Origin: Azotimanducus sp965220185
GTDB taxonomy: Bacteria; Pseudomonadota; Gammaproteobacteria; Pseudomonadales; Azotimanducaceae
Direction of reading: 5' to 3'
Assembly: GCA_965220185.1 (NCBI GenBank)
Contig: OZ244807.1
Coordinates: 1,798,001-1,862,000 of the forward strand
Length of the DNA: 64,000 bases
Shown: piece by piece, positions 25,801-32,291 of the stretch
Layout of the letters: each line of letters begins with the position of its first letter
Position numbering within the stretch: position 1 is the first letter of the stretch
Position numbers and translations under genes: made by a program
Notes under the pieces: model-generated
What the model was told of the DNA's origin: nothing
What the model saw: the letters and a program-made list of their open reading frames with translations, nothing else
Databases searched by the model: none

Positions 25801-26281
25801 CGGCCTCGCCCTCGACGTGTCCGGGCGGGCGCTGGTGGCGCACGAGGACGGCGGCATGGAGGACATGGGCTTCTCGGCGGCGCTGGCCTTCGACCCGGCG
25901 CCCGGCGGCGGGCGCGGGCCGTCCCTCGGCCTGCGCCGGGACCTCGGCGGGCGGTCCGCGGGCGGGCTCGAGGCGCTGCTGCGCCCGGCGGCGCCGGACA
26001 GCCGCGAGGGGGGCGGCGCAGGCGGCGCGGCGGCGGCGGCTGGCCGCTGGGCGGCGGAGGCCGCCTGGGGGCTGCCGGCCTTCGGCGGCCGCTTCACCGG
26101 CGCCCCGCACGCCGGCGTCGGCCTCGGCGCGGGCGCCCGCGAGTACACCCTCGGCTGGCGGCTCGCGCCGCACGACCCGGACGCGCCCGAGGTCTCGCTC
26201 GGCGTCAGGGCCGCGCGCCGCGAAGGCCGGGCGGCGAAGCCCGAGCACGCCTTCGGACTCGAGATCGAAGCCAGATGGTAG
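16841..26281 (+). CDS. Giant FN3/Calx-beta surface protein with autotransporter-like barrel
   Basis: The ATG at 16841 follows GAGGAG by 10 bp and gives about 3,146 residues. The translated leader to about residue 127 is low complexity and includes eight prolines from the poly-C tract. A signal peptide (RRALAAALLALPLLFGPAPA, cleaved near AEAQ) lies near residues 155-180, so an alternative start at 17219 (MPGLHHPAR) would be more conventional. Four FN3 domains follow (about 181-570), then alternating Calx-beta-like (DDD-ending) and FN3 modules to about 2640, with two helical inserts near 1650-1730 and 2065-2145 carrying NWRRVL-like motifs. The last 400 residues are Gly/Ala-rich antiparallel strands ending in EIEARW, as in autotransporter or outer-membrane barrels. 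GC is far above the flanking genes, suggesting transfer. It is probably a surface adhesin; the ligand is unknown. Confidence 0.8.
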   Translation: MSGLKAIKALSETLPPARHPASVRPSARVIASPPPPPPPPEMRGLRGRRGRSGAPPCDGLRSARSGAAGRGGRPLAGLPAEPALGPGSRDRSRPPAPAPEPLSRRRPDPLRTPPSPDSPARSTAARMPGLHHPARAAAGPLAGLRRAARHPRRGIRRALAAALLALPLLFGPAPAAEAQTAPAKPTGLTATAGNKLVTLRWTNPNNSDITGWQYRQGTGDPLSWGSWTNFAGSFTDATLTRAITGLTNGTEYSFEIRAVAGTVEGTASDPVSGTPIRPPARPTGLTATTGDASGEVDLNWTDPGDDTITSYDYRIRSGSAWKTSPIPGSDADTTSHTVTGLTDGTEYTFQIFAKAGSVFSPSSASATATPMAPPPAKPTGLTAAPGPGSGQVTLRWTDPGDSRITRWQWDNWRGTPGAWGGWRNMGGAAGRTSFTRGGFDNGTQYGWRIRACAGSVCGAASDAATATPLANPPLLKPTGLTATAGDGQVVLSWDNPRDSRITRYQFRSRESGRSWQNWRSIGGSNANTTTYTVTGLLGLLSLINGTTYDFQIRAWNNALGVALSDTVSATPTAPAVQFTSSAGATPENISASIPISINPAPSAGLTVAYTVTGTATRGSDGDFTAAASDSVAVSAGEAGAFIPITIVQDALREGDETVILTLADGAGYDLGARTTHTLTIEDDDPPLAPAGFAAAAGDGQVVLSWTDPSDAAISGYQFRQRTPPDTGSWGSWTAIASSTAATTTHTVTGLTNGTAYGFQVRALDGTLEGAASSEATAAPSAQAQTTTLSAGAVEGSDVNQESEVATPAALFVTVTPLAASVSLRNCFTSSLSTPSFVVDRGRTNLTLDGSGCIDLTGDGSSTTQFSFSVYGTADTTDEPDELVTLTISEDPDNLLPTGFSIDSNANSAFVTIRDDDPTLVELARAGTGAVREGGTVEFTVTLGRDLVAGEAIDVPLSIGGTDVDTDDWSLALKTGAGLNTGVALSGETTATPQLAFSGAAARTATLTLTALLDDDAGAETLVVALGPDDATANGFDRDGLATNVGGGADPSPTANRFEVTVNDPPAPAAPAGFAAAAGDGEAVLSWTDPSNAAIGGYEFRQRTPPDTGAWGSWTAIASSTAATTTHTVTGLTNGTAYGFEVRAVSGGVAGAASSEATATPTAATAGVTTATTDGEATEGSTTDTATFTVVLNTQPSGGVAVAVTAPAGLELSTGSTFASSAQIGFTNSFWSTPQTVTVRATDDSTDSPLGRELSVTYTTSSQDSNYRTFSGTAATVTVADNDPTAVTLAGAAGDVAEGATKTFTVTLGRGLVNGEVLPVPLTFGGEATRGTDYTTACPTTLPTGVACANLDSGNATVTFTGPTTGTTATTVTLTLTAAADSAAEPGGETVAIGLGTLNASSGTGLGGGASGADSLADFRITDAVTVAFAAGSTAVTVAEGDDSHAELTLALSAARGAATRVRLISEGTSASQTTDFEAGPYTVDFPAGATRATLRIAIEDDNVPEESEAFKVTIAALNLPAGVSVGAPSESTVTIRDDDKPPPAPTGLTATPGAGSVALAWGYAPPAPPAVDRTADFQYRRGTGDPVSWGAWKTIPGSGPGTRSHTARGLAGGTDYAFQVRARSLPGSGFRLGVSSATARATPLPGLADKVRGWMAEASCAAADACVAHWKRALKALGQAGPDLADVEPMTFGEALTLAYTPAGLLGYTPAAAHGARWLEVAKALQALEVERVVVTIAASPAGPVAEGAELTFTLTAAAKASTTFDLFVTVADATGGGDFLAAADEGQRRVQLKAGATSASFKVRTVADRNDEPDGMVAASLAAVPAVYTVGSPASASVQVTDNDGEGTVAPAAPADFTAAAGDARVVLRWTKPSGNRITGYEVRRRTPPGTGTWGDWTPIADSDADTVAHTVADLANGTAYGFEVRALAGALAGAASSEASATPSAGAPPPVPGVSIAAGPGVSEGAGATFTLTAAPPPAAPLAVSVAVSQGGDFAASGQIGARTVTVPTSGTATFAVRTVDDTRDEPDGTVTAAVSAGTGYTVGSTASATVAVADNDAAPATCPATAAGLIDTVRRYYEQNRNNPARNFGENWRRVLIAFGAKPAGTPDAAPFTAAEARAGEAVWDGWRPVRVELERLEACPGRTPPRVPETTPQTPQTPPSTPRVAVAAGAGVAEGTAAAFTLTATPAPAADLTVNYTVSDAANADFVAAGGEGAKTAVIRAGESSADIEVATAADTTDEPSGSVSVTVDSGDGYAPGDPASAEVRVADDDATTVALAGPAGDIAEDGGTKAFTVTLGRTLEAHESLRVPLVFGGAAARGADWTAACAPAPGVHCGPLHTYVSPHVEFVGASGAPAQATVTLAAVPDSLDEGAGETVTVAIGTVETNADGGAAASGSLSFAIADDDDPPPAVTVMAGPGVTEGADAVFTITVSPAPSSALKVNYAVSDADGADFVAAADEGAKTLNIAANATSATVTVPTVPDAAAESSGDVSLRLAAGAGYRLGDPPSAAVRVSDDDGAASLPGLSISDARGREGEPMRFTITLSPASEKTVRVRMDVRDATPPSARWERYDYARPYYDVTFAPGETEQRRWVYIYDDAHDEGEETFEAVLSRAEGAVIAKAVGVGTIANDDPLPAAYLARFGRAVADQALAGVAGRIAAARPPGLDARLAGGAFSERPEPDGAGGGMEPRAMAGMASGGGFGGMPRAGGQATRPGPAGAGMSVRDALLSSGFSLTGGGDAAGGSLALWGRAAQGGFGGEARGAGTGVRLDGEASTAMLGADYARGGWLVGLALARSASEGGYAGLGGAAPACPGGLEGAAPQCGDGAPRVDAGKVRASLASVTPYAALRLSERFSAWGAAGAGAGEVALRTAAGSSHRAGTRWRMAAAGARGELPAGGGALALTSDALWTRTDSEATRDLAASSSATTRLRLGVEGGWRLALGRGMSLAPTLEAGARHDGGDAGAGFGVELGGGLAWAAPALGLALDVSGRALVAHEDGGMEDMGFSAALAFDPAPGGGRGPSLGLRRDLGGRSAGGLEALLRPAAPDSREGGGAGGAAAAAGRWAAEAAWGLPAFGGRFTGAPHAGVGLGAGAREYTLGWRLAPHDPDAPEVSLGVRAARREGRAAKPEHAFGLEIEARW
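16937..16960 (+). repeat. Poly-C tract, 24 C, in the leader of the giant adhesin gene
   Basis: The run of 24 C lies 96 bp inside the frame starting at 16841 and encodes eight prolines (ASPPPPPPPPEMRG). Loss or gain of one or two C would shift the frame between the upstream ATG and the signal peptide. If translation instead begins at 17219, the tract lies in the 5' leader and could only alter RNA or promoter spacing. Confidence 0.85.
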
Positions 26282-26323
26282 GCGCGAATCGCAAGGCTCA
26301 CAGCGTGCTTGTGGAATGCCGCC

Positions 26324-26586
26324 ATGAGCGAAGCCATTGCATTCGACGCCCGCCGGTTCGTCAAGCGCCTGACGCAGACCGGGTTCACCGAGGCGCAGGC
26401 CGAGGCCTTGGCAGATGAGCAGGGACCCTGCTGAACACTAATCTGGCCACCAGGCAGAATCTTCTGGAGACCAAAGGCGACCTGGAGCGGCAGTTGGCTA
26501 CAGTCAAACGTGACCTTGGTGCTGAAATGGATGGTGGGTCTGGTGATAGTCGTTCAGATACTGCCGATGCTCAAGTCTCTTTTTTT
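26324..26586 (+). pseudogene. Degenerate third DUF1640-like copy
   Basis: Just after the adhesin stop, an ATG opens AIAFDARRFVKRLTQTGFTE, clearly the DUF1640 N terminus seen at 15187 and 16234. A 1-bp deletion near 26424 (CAGGGACCC where the paralogues have CAGGTGGCCC) causes an early TGA. Matching sequence continues in other frames: NLATRQNLLETKGDL, then LKWMVGLVIVVQILPMLKSLF as the membrane helix from about 26519. The coiled-coil repeat array is missing. The gene therefore appears frameshifted at least twice and cannot make a full protein. It lies on the same strand as the two upstream copies, so the adhesin is bracketed by direct DUF1640 repeats. The MITE-like element begins immediately after. 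Confidence 0.8.
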
Positions 26587-26587
26587 G

Positions 26588-26832
26588 GGGAGTGTTCACA
26601 CTATGCACGCTGACGCTGCCGAGACCCGTCTTCCACCAGATAAGGCCGAGCGAGCGCTGTGGGGCTTACCCCCCATGAGCGAGCGAGAACGAAGGCTGGC
26701 GGAAAACGGGGCCGGCCCGAAGGGTTGTCGCCTGGGCAAGAGCCGAAGCGGCCCGTTTGGGGCATGTGATTCACCTTTTTCGGCTCTTGCTCAGGCGATA
26801 ACAGCGTCGGCGGGCATAGTGTGAACACTCCC
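26588..26832. mobile_element. MITE-like element with 18-bp terminal inverted repeats
   Basis: The 245-bp element begins GGGAGTGTTCACACTATG (26588-26605) and ends with its exact reverse complement (26815-26832); the similarity extends weakly inward to a shared GACGCTG. Inside, CAAGAGCCGAA (from about 26737) pairs with TTCGGCTCTTG (to about 26790), making a second hairpin. It contains no transposase. About 110 bp of the right half recur at 39740-39850. The ends abut the decayed DUF1640 copy; no clear target duplication was found. The transposase family that would move it cannot be named from the ends alone. Confidence 0.75.
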
Positions 26833-27044
26833 TAGTCCGAGCTTAAATTCCCAGCGTTTCTTTTTCGATGCTTGAAAGCGTGCGGACGAAGCTGTGCGCC
26901 GCCTGCGGCAGCGACGACACCGCGCCCGCCATGCGTCGCGGCATGGTCTCGCGTTCGACATGTCTGTGGCGGGCGGTCTCATAGCACCCTTTGATACAAT
27001 GAACTGCTTTGCAAAGACCGAACCAACAGGAGCGTGCATCACTC
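26833..27044. other. Intergenic region before icd
   Basis: About 210 bp between the MITE-like element and icd hold no convincing gene. A minus-strand frame of 33 codons (MPRRMAGAVSSLPQAAHSF..., about 26843-26944) is open but lacks a good ribosome-binding site. A TACAAT hexamer at 26995-27000 is a possible -10 box for icd, without a clear -35 partner. AGGAG at about 27029 is the likely icd ribosome-binding site. Confidence 0.4.
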
Positions 27045-28304
27045 ATGGGTTATCAGCATATCAAGGTCCCTGACGGCGAGAAAATCACCATCGCCGCTGC
27101 CAATTCCCTCCATATTCCAAATCATCCCATCATTCCCTATATTGAAGGCGACGGCATCGGCGTTGATATTACGCCGGTCATGATCGATGTCATCGACGCG
27201 GCGGTTCGCGTCGCCTATGCGGGCGAACGCTCCATCCGCTGGATGGAGGTCTACGCTGGCGAGAAGTCTTTGGAAGTTTACGGGTCGGGCGAATGGCTGC
27301 CTAATGAGACCATCGAAGCCATCCGCGAGTACATCGTCGCTATCAAAGGTCCCATGACAACGCCGGTCGGCGGCGGCATTCGCTCGCTCAACGTGGCCTT
27401 AAGGCAAATCATGGATCTGTATGTGTGCATGAGGCCGGTTCGCTATTTCGGCGGCGTGCCAAGTCCGATGAAGCACCCGGAGAAGACCGACATGGTCATC
27501 TTCCGCGAGAACACAGAAGACATCTACGCTGGCATCGAATGGGAGGCCGACAGCGCAGAGGCCAAGAAACTCATTGAATTTTTGCGGGGCGAGATGGGCG
27601 TGACCACGATTCGCTTCCCAGAGCATTGCGGCATTGGCATCAAGCCCGTGTCCGTTGAAGGCTCGAAGCGATTGATCCGCAAGGCTGTGCAGTACGCCAT
27701 CGCCGAAGACCTACCGTCGGTGACATTTGTCCACAAGGGCAACATCATGAAGTTCACCGAAGGTTCGTTCAAGGACTGGGGCTATGAGCTCGTGCGCGAA
27801 GAGTTCGGCGCGTCTGACTTGGATGGCGGCCCGTGGCAGCGCCTCACCAATCCCAATACCGGGCGTGAGATTGTCATCAAGGACATGATCGCCGATGCCA
27901 TGCTGCAGCAGATTCAAACGAGGCCGGATGAATACAGCGTGCTCGCGACCATGAACCTGAATGGCGACTATATTTCCGATGCCCTTGCCGCTCAGGTCGG
28001 CGGCCTCGGCATCGCGCCGGGCGCCAACATCGGCGACCATATCGCGCTCTTCGAAGCGACGCATGGCACGGCGCCGAAGTACGCTGGCCAGGACAAGGTC
28101 AATCCCGGCTCACTCATTCTGTCCGCCGAAATGATGCTCAGGCATATGGGCTGGCGCGAGGCCGCCGACCTTGTCATTCTCGGCATGGAACGCGCCATCA
28201 ACAAGAAAACCGTCACCTACGACTTTGATCGACTGATGCAAGGCGCAACCAAGGTGTCAAGCTCTCAGTTCGGCCACCAAATCGTTGACAACATGGCTGC
28301 ATAG
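27045..28304 (+). CDS. icd: NADP-dependent isocitrate dehydrogenase
   Basis: The enzyme decarboxylates isocitrate to 2-oxoglutarate in the TCA cycle. The ATG at 27045 (MGYQHIKVPDGEKI) gives 419 residues, close to E. coli Icd (416), and follows an AGGAG. Substrate-binding residues appear in the segment TTPVGGGIRSLNVALRQ, where the serine equivalent to the AceK-regulated Ser113 sits, and the dinucleotide-binding segment ATHGTAPKYAGQDKVNPGS is of the NADP type (K and Y positions). The following gene starts within 3 bp, so icd appears to head an acyl-CoA-related transcript. Confidence 0.96.
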   Translation: MGYQHIKVPDGEKITIAAANSLHIPNHPIIPYIEGDGIGVDITPVMIDVIDAAVRVAYAGERSIRWMEVYAGEKSLEVYGSGEWLPNETIEAIREYIVAIKGPMTTPVGGGIRSLNVALRQIMDLYVCMRPVRYFGGVPSPMKHPEKTDMVIFRENTEDIYAGIEWEADSAEAKKLIEFLRGEMGVTTIRFPEHCGIGIKPVSVEGSKRLIRKAVQYAIAEDLPSVTFVHKGNIMKFTEGSFKDWGYELVREEFGASDLDGGPWQRLTNPNTGREIVIKDMIADAMLQQIQTRPDEYSVLATMNLNGDYISDALAAQVGGLGIAPGANIGDHIALFEATHGTAPKYAGQDKVNPGSLILSAEMMLRHMGWREAADLVILGMERAINKKTVTYDFDRLMQGATKVSSSQFGHQIVDNMAA

Positions 28305-28306
28305 TG

Positions 28307-29755
28307 ATGGTTGGCATCACAGGCTATAGTGCCTATATTCCGAGGCTTCGCCTGCAACGCAGCGCTATTGCCGATGCCCACAGATGGCACGACCCCTCGT
28401 ATGCCGCCAAAGGGCGAGGCGAGCGCGCCATCTGCTCATGGGATGAAGACGCCGTCACCATGGGCGTCGAGGCGGCGCGCGGGCTTGTGCGAAAAAAACG
28501 CCCCCCGCAGACCTTGATGTTCGCAAGCACCACCGGCCCGTTTGCCGACCGTCAGCAAGCTGGCATCATCGCCACTGCGCTTTCACTTGAGGGCGACATG
28601 CGAACGCTCGATGTGACCTCTTCACAGCGTGCGGCGCTCGGCGCCTTCAGCCAAGCCGTCGCCGCCGCAGGCGAAGGTGCGCGCGAAATTCTGCTCGTTG
28701 CTTCCGACAAGCGGCGCGCTCGTGCGCGCAGCCCGGGCGAACTTGCCTGGGGCGATGGCGCCGTGTCCGTCTCCGTCGGCTGCGAAAAACCACTGCTCGA
28801 AGTGCTCGGAAGCGGTGTCAACAGCGTTGATTTTCTCGATCATTACCGAGCGAGCGGCAAGGATTTCGACTATGATTGGGAAGAGCGCTGGATTCGCGAC
28901 GAGGGCTTGAGCAAAATCGTCCCCGAGGCCATTTCTCGGGCGCTCGCCAACGCTGGCGTCGCGCCTGAAGAAGTCGCGCATTTTGTGCTGCCGAGCACCA
29001 TCCCGCGAGCCGCGCAGCTCATTGCTCGCACAGCCAACCTGAAGCCTGAGTCAATTGTGGACAATCTAGCCGCCTGCCTCGGCGAAACAGGTGTCGCGCA
29101 TCCATTATTCATGGCTTTGAGTGCGCTTGAAACGCGCGTTAGGCCGGGAGATTTTCTGCTCGTGTGTAGTTTTGGCAGCGGCTGCGAAGCAGTGCTCATG
29201 CGAGCAACGGACGCCGCCGCGAACTACGCGCCGCCAATGTCCGTGCAAGACGCGCTTGCGCTCAAACAGCCGGAAGCCAACTACTTCAAGTATCTGTGTT
29301 TCAACCACTTGCTAGAAGTCGAGGAAGGCAAGCGCGGCGAGGCAGCTGAATTTCAGACCTCGCTGTCTGCGAGCTACCGCAACCGCGACATGCTGCTAGG
29401 GCTTGTCGGAGGCCGATGCACACAATGCGGCACGGCGCAGTTTCCGCGCGCGCGCGCGTGCGTCAATCCGCAATGCCGCGCCACCGACACGCAAGAACCC
29501 TATTCCTTTCGCGACGATCCCGCCAAGGTCTCAAGCTGGTCCGCCGACTATCTCGCGTTCACGCCCAATCCGCCATCGCACTATGGCATGATTGACTTTG
29601 AGAATGGAGGGCGACTCATGGCTGATTTCACCGATGTTGAAGTTGGCGAGATCGAAGTTGGCATGGCGGTTGAGATGCGCTTTCGCATTAAATCCATGGA
29701 TCATCCACGCGGCCTGCCGCGGTACTTCTGGAAAGCGGTCCTGGCGCGCTCTTAA
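28307..29755 (+). CDS. HMG-CoA synthase-like protein fused to a Zn-ribbon/OB-fold (DUF35)
   Basis: The ATG at 28307 is preferred; an overlapping GTG at 28304 is possible. The N-terminal 340 residues form a thiolase-fold/HMG-CoA-synthase-like unit (VGITGYSAYIPRLRL start, EDAVTMGVEAAR, VLPSTIPRAAQL), with CLGETGVAHPL around residue 263 in the second half. The C-terminal 130 residues carry a zinc ribbon (GGRCTQCGTAQFPRARACVNPQC) and an OB-fold, as in DUF35 acyl-CoA-associated proteins that usually partner thiolase-like enzymes. Here both parts are in one chain. With the thiolase and acyl-CoA dehydrogenase that follow, it suggests carbon-carbon bond formation or cleavage on an acyl-CoA; the substrate (short-chain, branched or steroid side chain) cannot be decided. 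Confidence 0.8.
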   Translation: MVGITGYSAYIPRLRLQRSAIADAHRWHDPSYAAKGRGERAICSWDEDAVTMGVEAARGLVRKKRPPQTLMFASTTGPFADRQQAGIIATALSLEGDMRTLDVTSSQRAALGAFSQAVAAAGEGAREILLVASDKRRARARSPGELAWGDGAVSVSVGCEKPLLEVLGSGVNSVDFLDHYRASGKDFDYDWEERWIRDEGLSKIVPEAISRALANAGVAPEEVAHFVLPSTIPRAAQLIARTANLKPESIVDNLAACLGETGVAHPLFMALSALETRVRPGDFLLVCSFGSGCEAVLMRATDAAANYAPPMSVQDALALKQPEANYFKYLCFNHLLEVEEGKRGEAAEFQTSLSASYRNRDMLLGLVGGRCTQCGTAQFPRARACVNPQCRATDTQEPYSFRDDPAKVSSWSADYLAFTPNPPSHYGMIDFENGGRLMADFTDVEVGEIEVGMAVEMRFRIKSMDHPRGLPRYFWKAVLARS

Positions 29756-29798
29756 GCAGGATTCACAACACACCCACCACACACGAGGGCATTTCACG

Positions 29799-30995
29799 AT
29801 GGCACAAGGCATTAAGGACAAGGTTGCGATTCTCGGCATGGGTTGCTCGCAGTTCGGCGAGCGCTGGGATGTGGGGGCGGAAGAGCTCATCGTCGAAGCC
29901 TTTGATGAAGCGCTTGAGGACGCCGCGGTCGATCGCAGCGAAATCGATTCGGCGTGGCTTTCGACAGCCATGGAATTTGTCAATGTGGGACGCAGCGGAC
30001 TGCCTTTGAGCATGTCGCTGCGCCTTCCCAATATCGCCGTCACCCGCGTTGAGAACTTCTGCGCATCCGGCTCGGAGGCTTTTCGCGGCGCGGTGTACGC
30101 AGTGGCGTCGGGCGCTGCCGATATTGCCCTTGCGCTCGGCGTCGAGAAGCTCAAGGACACTGGCTACGGCGGCTTGCCGGGCGGCGCATCGGGCACCTTG
30201 TCGCCCTTGTGGTCGGCGACTGGTTCAGCGCCCGGCAGCTTCGCGCAGCTCGCCAGTGCCTATCGTGCCAAGCACGGTATCGAAAAAGATGATCTCAAGC
30301 GTGCCATCGCGCACGTGTCAGTGAAGAGTCATGCCAATGGCGCAAAGAATCCCAAGGCCCATCTTAGACGACCCATCAGCGAAGAGGATGCCATCAACGC
30401 ACCGCTGATTGCGGAGCCGCTTGGGCTCTTTGACTGCTGCGGAGTCAGCGATGGTGCGGCGGCGGCAATCGTCACCACGCCGGAAATTGCTCGTCGGCTT
30501 GGCAAGGACAACATCGTCAACGTCAAGGCCTTGCAGCTTTCCCTCTCGAATGGCTCTGAATCAGGGCACACGTCATGGGATGGGAGCTATTTCCACACCA
30601 CGCGCATTGCCGCATCCAAAGCCTATGCAGAAGCAGGCATTCGCAAGCCGCGCGATGAAGTGAGCATGTTTGAATGCCACGACTGCTTTTCAATCACCGA
30701 ATTCGTCACTACCGAAGACTTGCAGCTTTCGCCTGAAGGCGGCGCGCTCAAGGATGTCATGGACGGATTCTATGATGCCGACGGAAAGATCCCGTGCCAG
30801 ATCGACGGCGGCCTCAAGTGCTTCGGGCACCCGATCGGCGCGTCCGGCATTCGCATGCTCTACGAGATGTACCTGCAATTGCAGGGTAGGGCGGGGCAGC
30901 GGCAATTACCGAATCCAACGATTGGCCTGACGCACAATCTCGGCGGCGCGCCCAATCAGAACGTTTCGGCTGTCTGCATTGTCGGCGCCGCCTAG
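29799..30995 (+). CDS. Thiolase-like acetyl-CoA acetyltransferase (SCP2-thiolase type)
   Basis: The protein has 398 residues starting at an ATG 12 bp after GAGGG. It has the thiolase fold: the active-site cysteine segment VENFCASGSEAFRGA (about residues 83-97), the GVSDGAAAAIV segment, NECHDCF-like EMFECHDCFS with His near 291, and the CFGHPIGASG motif near the C terminus, which holds the usual His though the cysteine is changed relative to biosynthetic thiolases. This resembles SCP2-type thiolases, which usually need a DUF35 partner such as the neighbouring protein's C-terminal domain. It probably cleaves or forms 3-oxoacyl-CoA in the pathway shared with its neighbours. Confidence 0.87.
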   Translation: MAQGIKDKVAILGMGCSQFGERWDVGAEELIVEAFDEALEDAAVDRSEIDSAWLSTAMEFVNVGRSGLPLSMSLRLPNIAVTRVENFCASGSEAFRGAVYAVASGAADIALALGVEKLKDTGYGGLPGGASGTLSPLWSATGSAPGSFAQLASAYRAKHGIEKDDLKRAIAHVSVKSHANGAKNPKAHLRRPISEEDAINAPLIAEPLGLFDCCGVSDGAAAAIVTTPEIARRLGKDNIVNVKALQLSLSNGSESGHTSWDGSYFHTTRIAASKAYAEAGIRKPRDEVSMFECHDCFSITEFVTTEDLQLSPEGGALKDVMDGFYDADGKIPCQIDGGLKCFGHPIGASGIRMLYEMYLQLQGRAGQRQLPNPTIGLTHNLGGAPNQNVSAVCIVGAA

Positions 30996-31030
30996 CGCGC
31001 TGCTTCATAAAATATTTGAGGGACACGCGG

Positions 31031-32239
31031 GTGGATTTTTCATTCAGCGAGGAAGACCGCGCTTTTCAGGGACAGGTTCGCGAATGGCTCACCGAAGCCT
31101 GGCCGCAGGAAGTGCGGCTGCGCAAGGCCAAGACGGCAGCCGGTCGCGTCTGGCGCGAAGAGCAGATGCGCTGGCAGCAGGCGCTCGCGAAGAAAGGCTG
31201 GGCGGCTCCCAATTGGCCGGTCGAACATGGCGGCGCAGGCTTCACCCCGACGCAAAACTATCTGTTTGATTTGGAACTCGCGCGCGCTGGCGCACCGAAT
31301 GTGCTGCCGTTTGGCATCAATATGGTGGCGCCAGTGATCATGAAGTTTGGCACCGAAGAGCAAAAGCAGCGCTTCCTGCCTGACATCCTGAATAGCCGCA
31401 TGTGGTGGTGCCAAGGCTATTCCGAGCCTGGTTCCGGTTCAGACCTCGCCTCGCTGTCAACCCGCGCCGAGGACAAGGGCGACCACTATCTTGTCAACGG
31501 CGTCAAGACATGGACGACGCTCGCGCAGCACGCCGACTGGATGTTTTGCCTGGTGCGCACATCGAAAGAACAACGCAAGCAGCTTGGCATTTCGTTCCTT
31601 TTGATCGATATGCGATCAAAGGGTGTCGATGTCAAGCCGATTATCACGATCGACCAGCCGAGCGAAGGCTTGCAAGAGATCAACACGGTCTATTTCGAGG
31701 ATGTCAAAGTTCCCAAGGAGAACCTTGTCGGCGAAGAAGGGCAGGGCTGGACTTGCGCCAAGTACCTGCTTGAGTTCGAGCGCGGCACGGCGTATTCACC
31801 GCGGCTCAAAGCGTCGCTTGAGTGCTTGAAGGAGATTATGCGCAGCGAGCTCGCATCGGAAGACGCTGATGCGTTTCGGCACTTTCAGCACAAAGTTGCT
31901 AGCGCGGAAATCGAGGTGCTGGCGCTCGAGTTCACCGAGCTTCGCATTCTCGGCGCACTGGCGGCTGGACAGAACGTTGGCCCGGAGTCATCGCTGCTCA
32001 AGGCGCGCGGCACTGAACTGCAGCAGCAGGTCTCCGAATTGTGGGTTGAATACTCTGGCTATTACGCGCTGCCGATAGACGGCTCGACACCTTTTGAAGG
32101 CGACAACTTCAAGCCTGTCGGCCCGGCGTGGAGCAACGGCGTCGCCCAGTCCTACTTCAATTTGCGCAAAGTGTCGATCTACGCTGGCTCCAACGAAATC
32201 CAGCGTAATATCATGGCGAAGCTTGTGCTAGGTCTATAG
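31031..32239 (+). CDS. Acyl-CoA dehydrogenase
   Basis: The GTG at 31031 (VDFSFSEEDRAFQ) is preferred because TGAGGGA lies 7 bp upstream; a longer TTG start at 31016 would remove that site. The 402-residue protein has the three-domain layout of FAD-dependent acyl-CoA dehydrogenases: the PVEHGGAGF N-terminal segment, the flavin-contacting YSEPGSGSDLASL motif near residue 135, and the C-terminal IYAGSNEIQRNIMA. In many bacteria this subgroup works as a heteromer with a second, related subunit; none follows here. Electrons should leave through EtfAB and ETF-QO, both encoded at 42.8-46.3 kb. The substrate is not evident. Confidence 0.93.
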   Translation: MDFSFSEEDRAFQGQVREWLTEAWPQEVRLRKAKTAAGRVWREEQMRWQQALAKKGWAAPNWPVEHGGAGFTPTQNYLFDLELARAGAPNVLPFGINMVAPVIMKFGTEEQKQRFLPDILNSRMWWCQGYSEPGSGSDLASLSTRAEDKGDHYLVNGVKTWTTLAQHADWMFCLVRTSKEQRKQLGISFLLIDMRSKGVDVKPIITIDQPSEGLQEINTVYFEDVKVPKENLVGEEGQGWTCAKYLLEFERGTAYSPRLKASLECLKEIMRSELASEDADAFRHFQHKVASAEIEVLALEFTELRILGALAAGQNVGPESSLLKARGTELQQQVSELWVEYSGYYALPIDGSTPFEGDNFKPVGPAWSNGVAQSYFNLRKVSIYAGSNEIQRNIMAKLVLGL

Positions 32240-32291
32240 TGCTTCATCAAGCTAATAATATGGCGCACTAACATGTCCTCTCACCTTATCA

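Noticed and set aside
19268..26248. Very long antisense open frame (over 2,300 codons) opposite the giant adhesin
   Set aside because: It mirrors the GC-rich coding strand, is rich in R, A, G and P with no domain, and exists because high GC reduces stop codons. The plus frame shows clear FN3 and Calx-beta domains.
23827..26418. Overlapping plus-strand frame of 863 codons in the adhesin's 3' half
   Set aside because: Composition is Arg/Gly-rich without domains; it is a frame shadow of the barrel-coding region.
29531..30160. Minus-strand frame opposite the thiolase start
   Set aside because: Serine/proline-rich shadow of two genes with strong family motifs on the plus strand.
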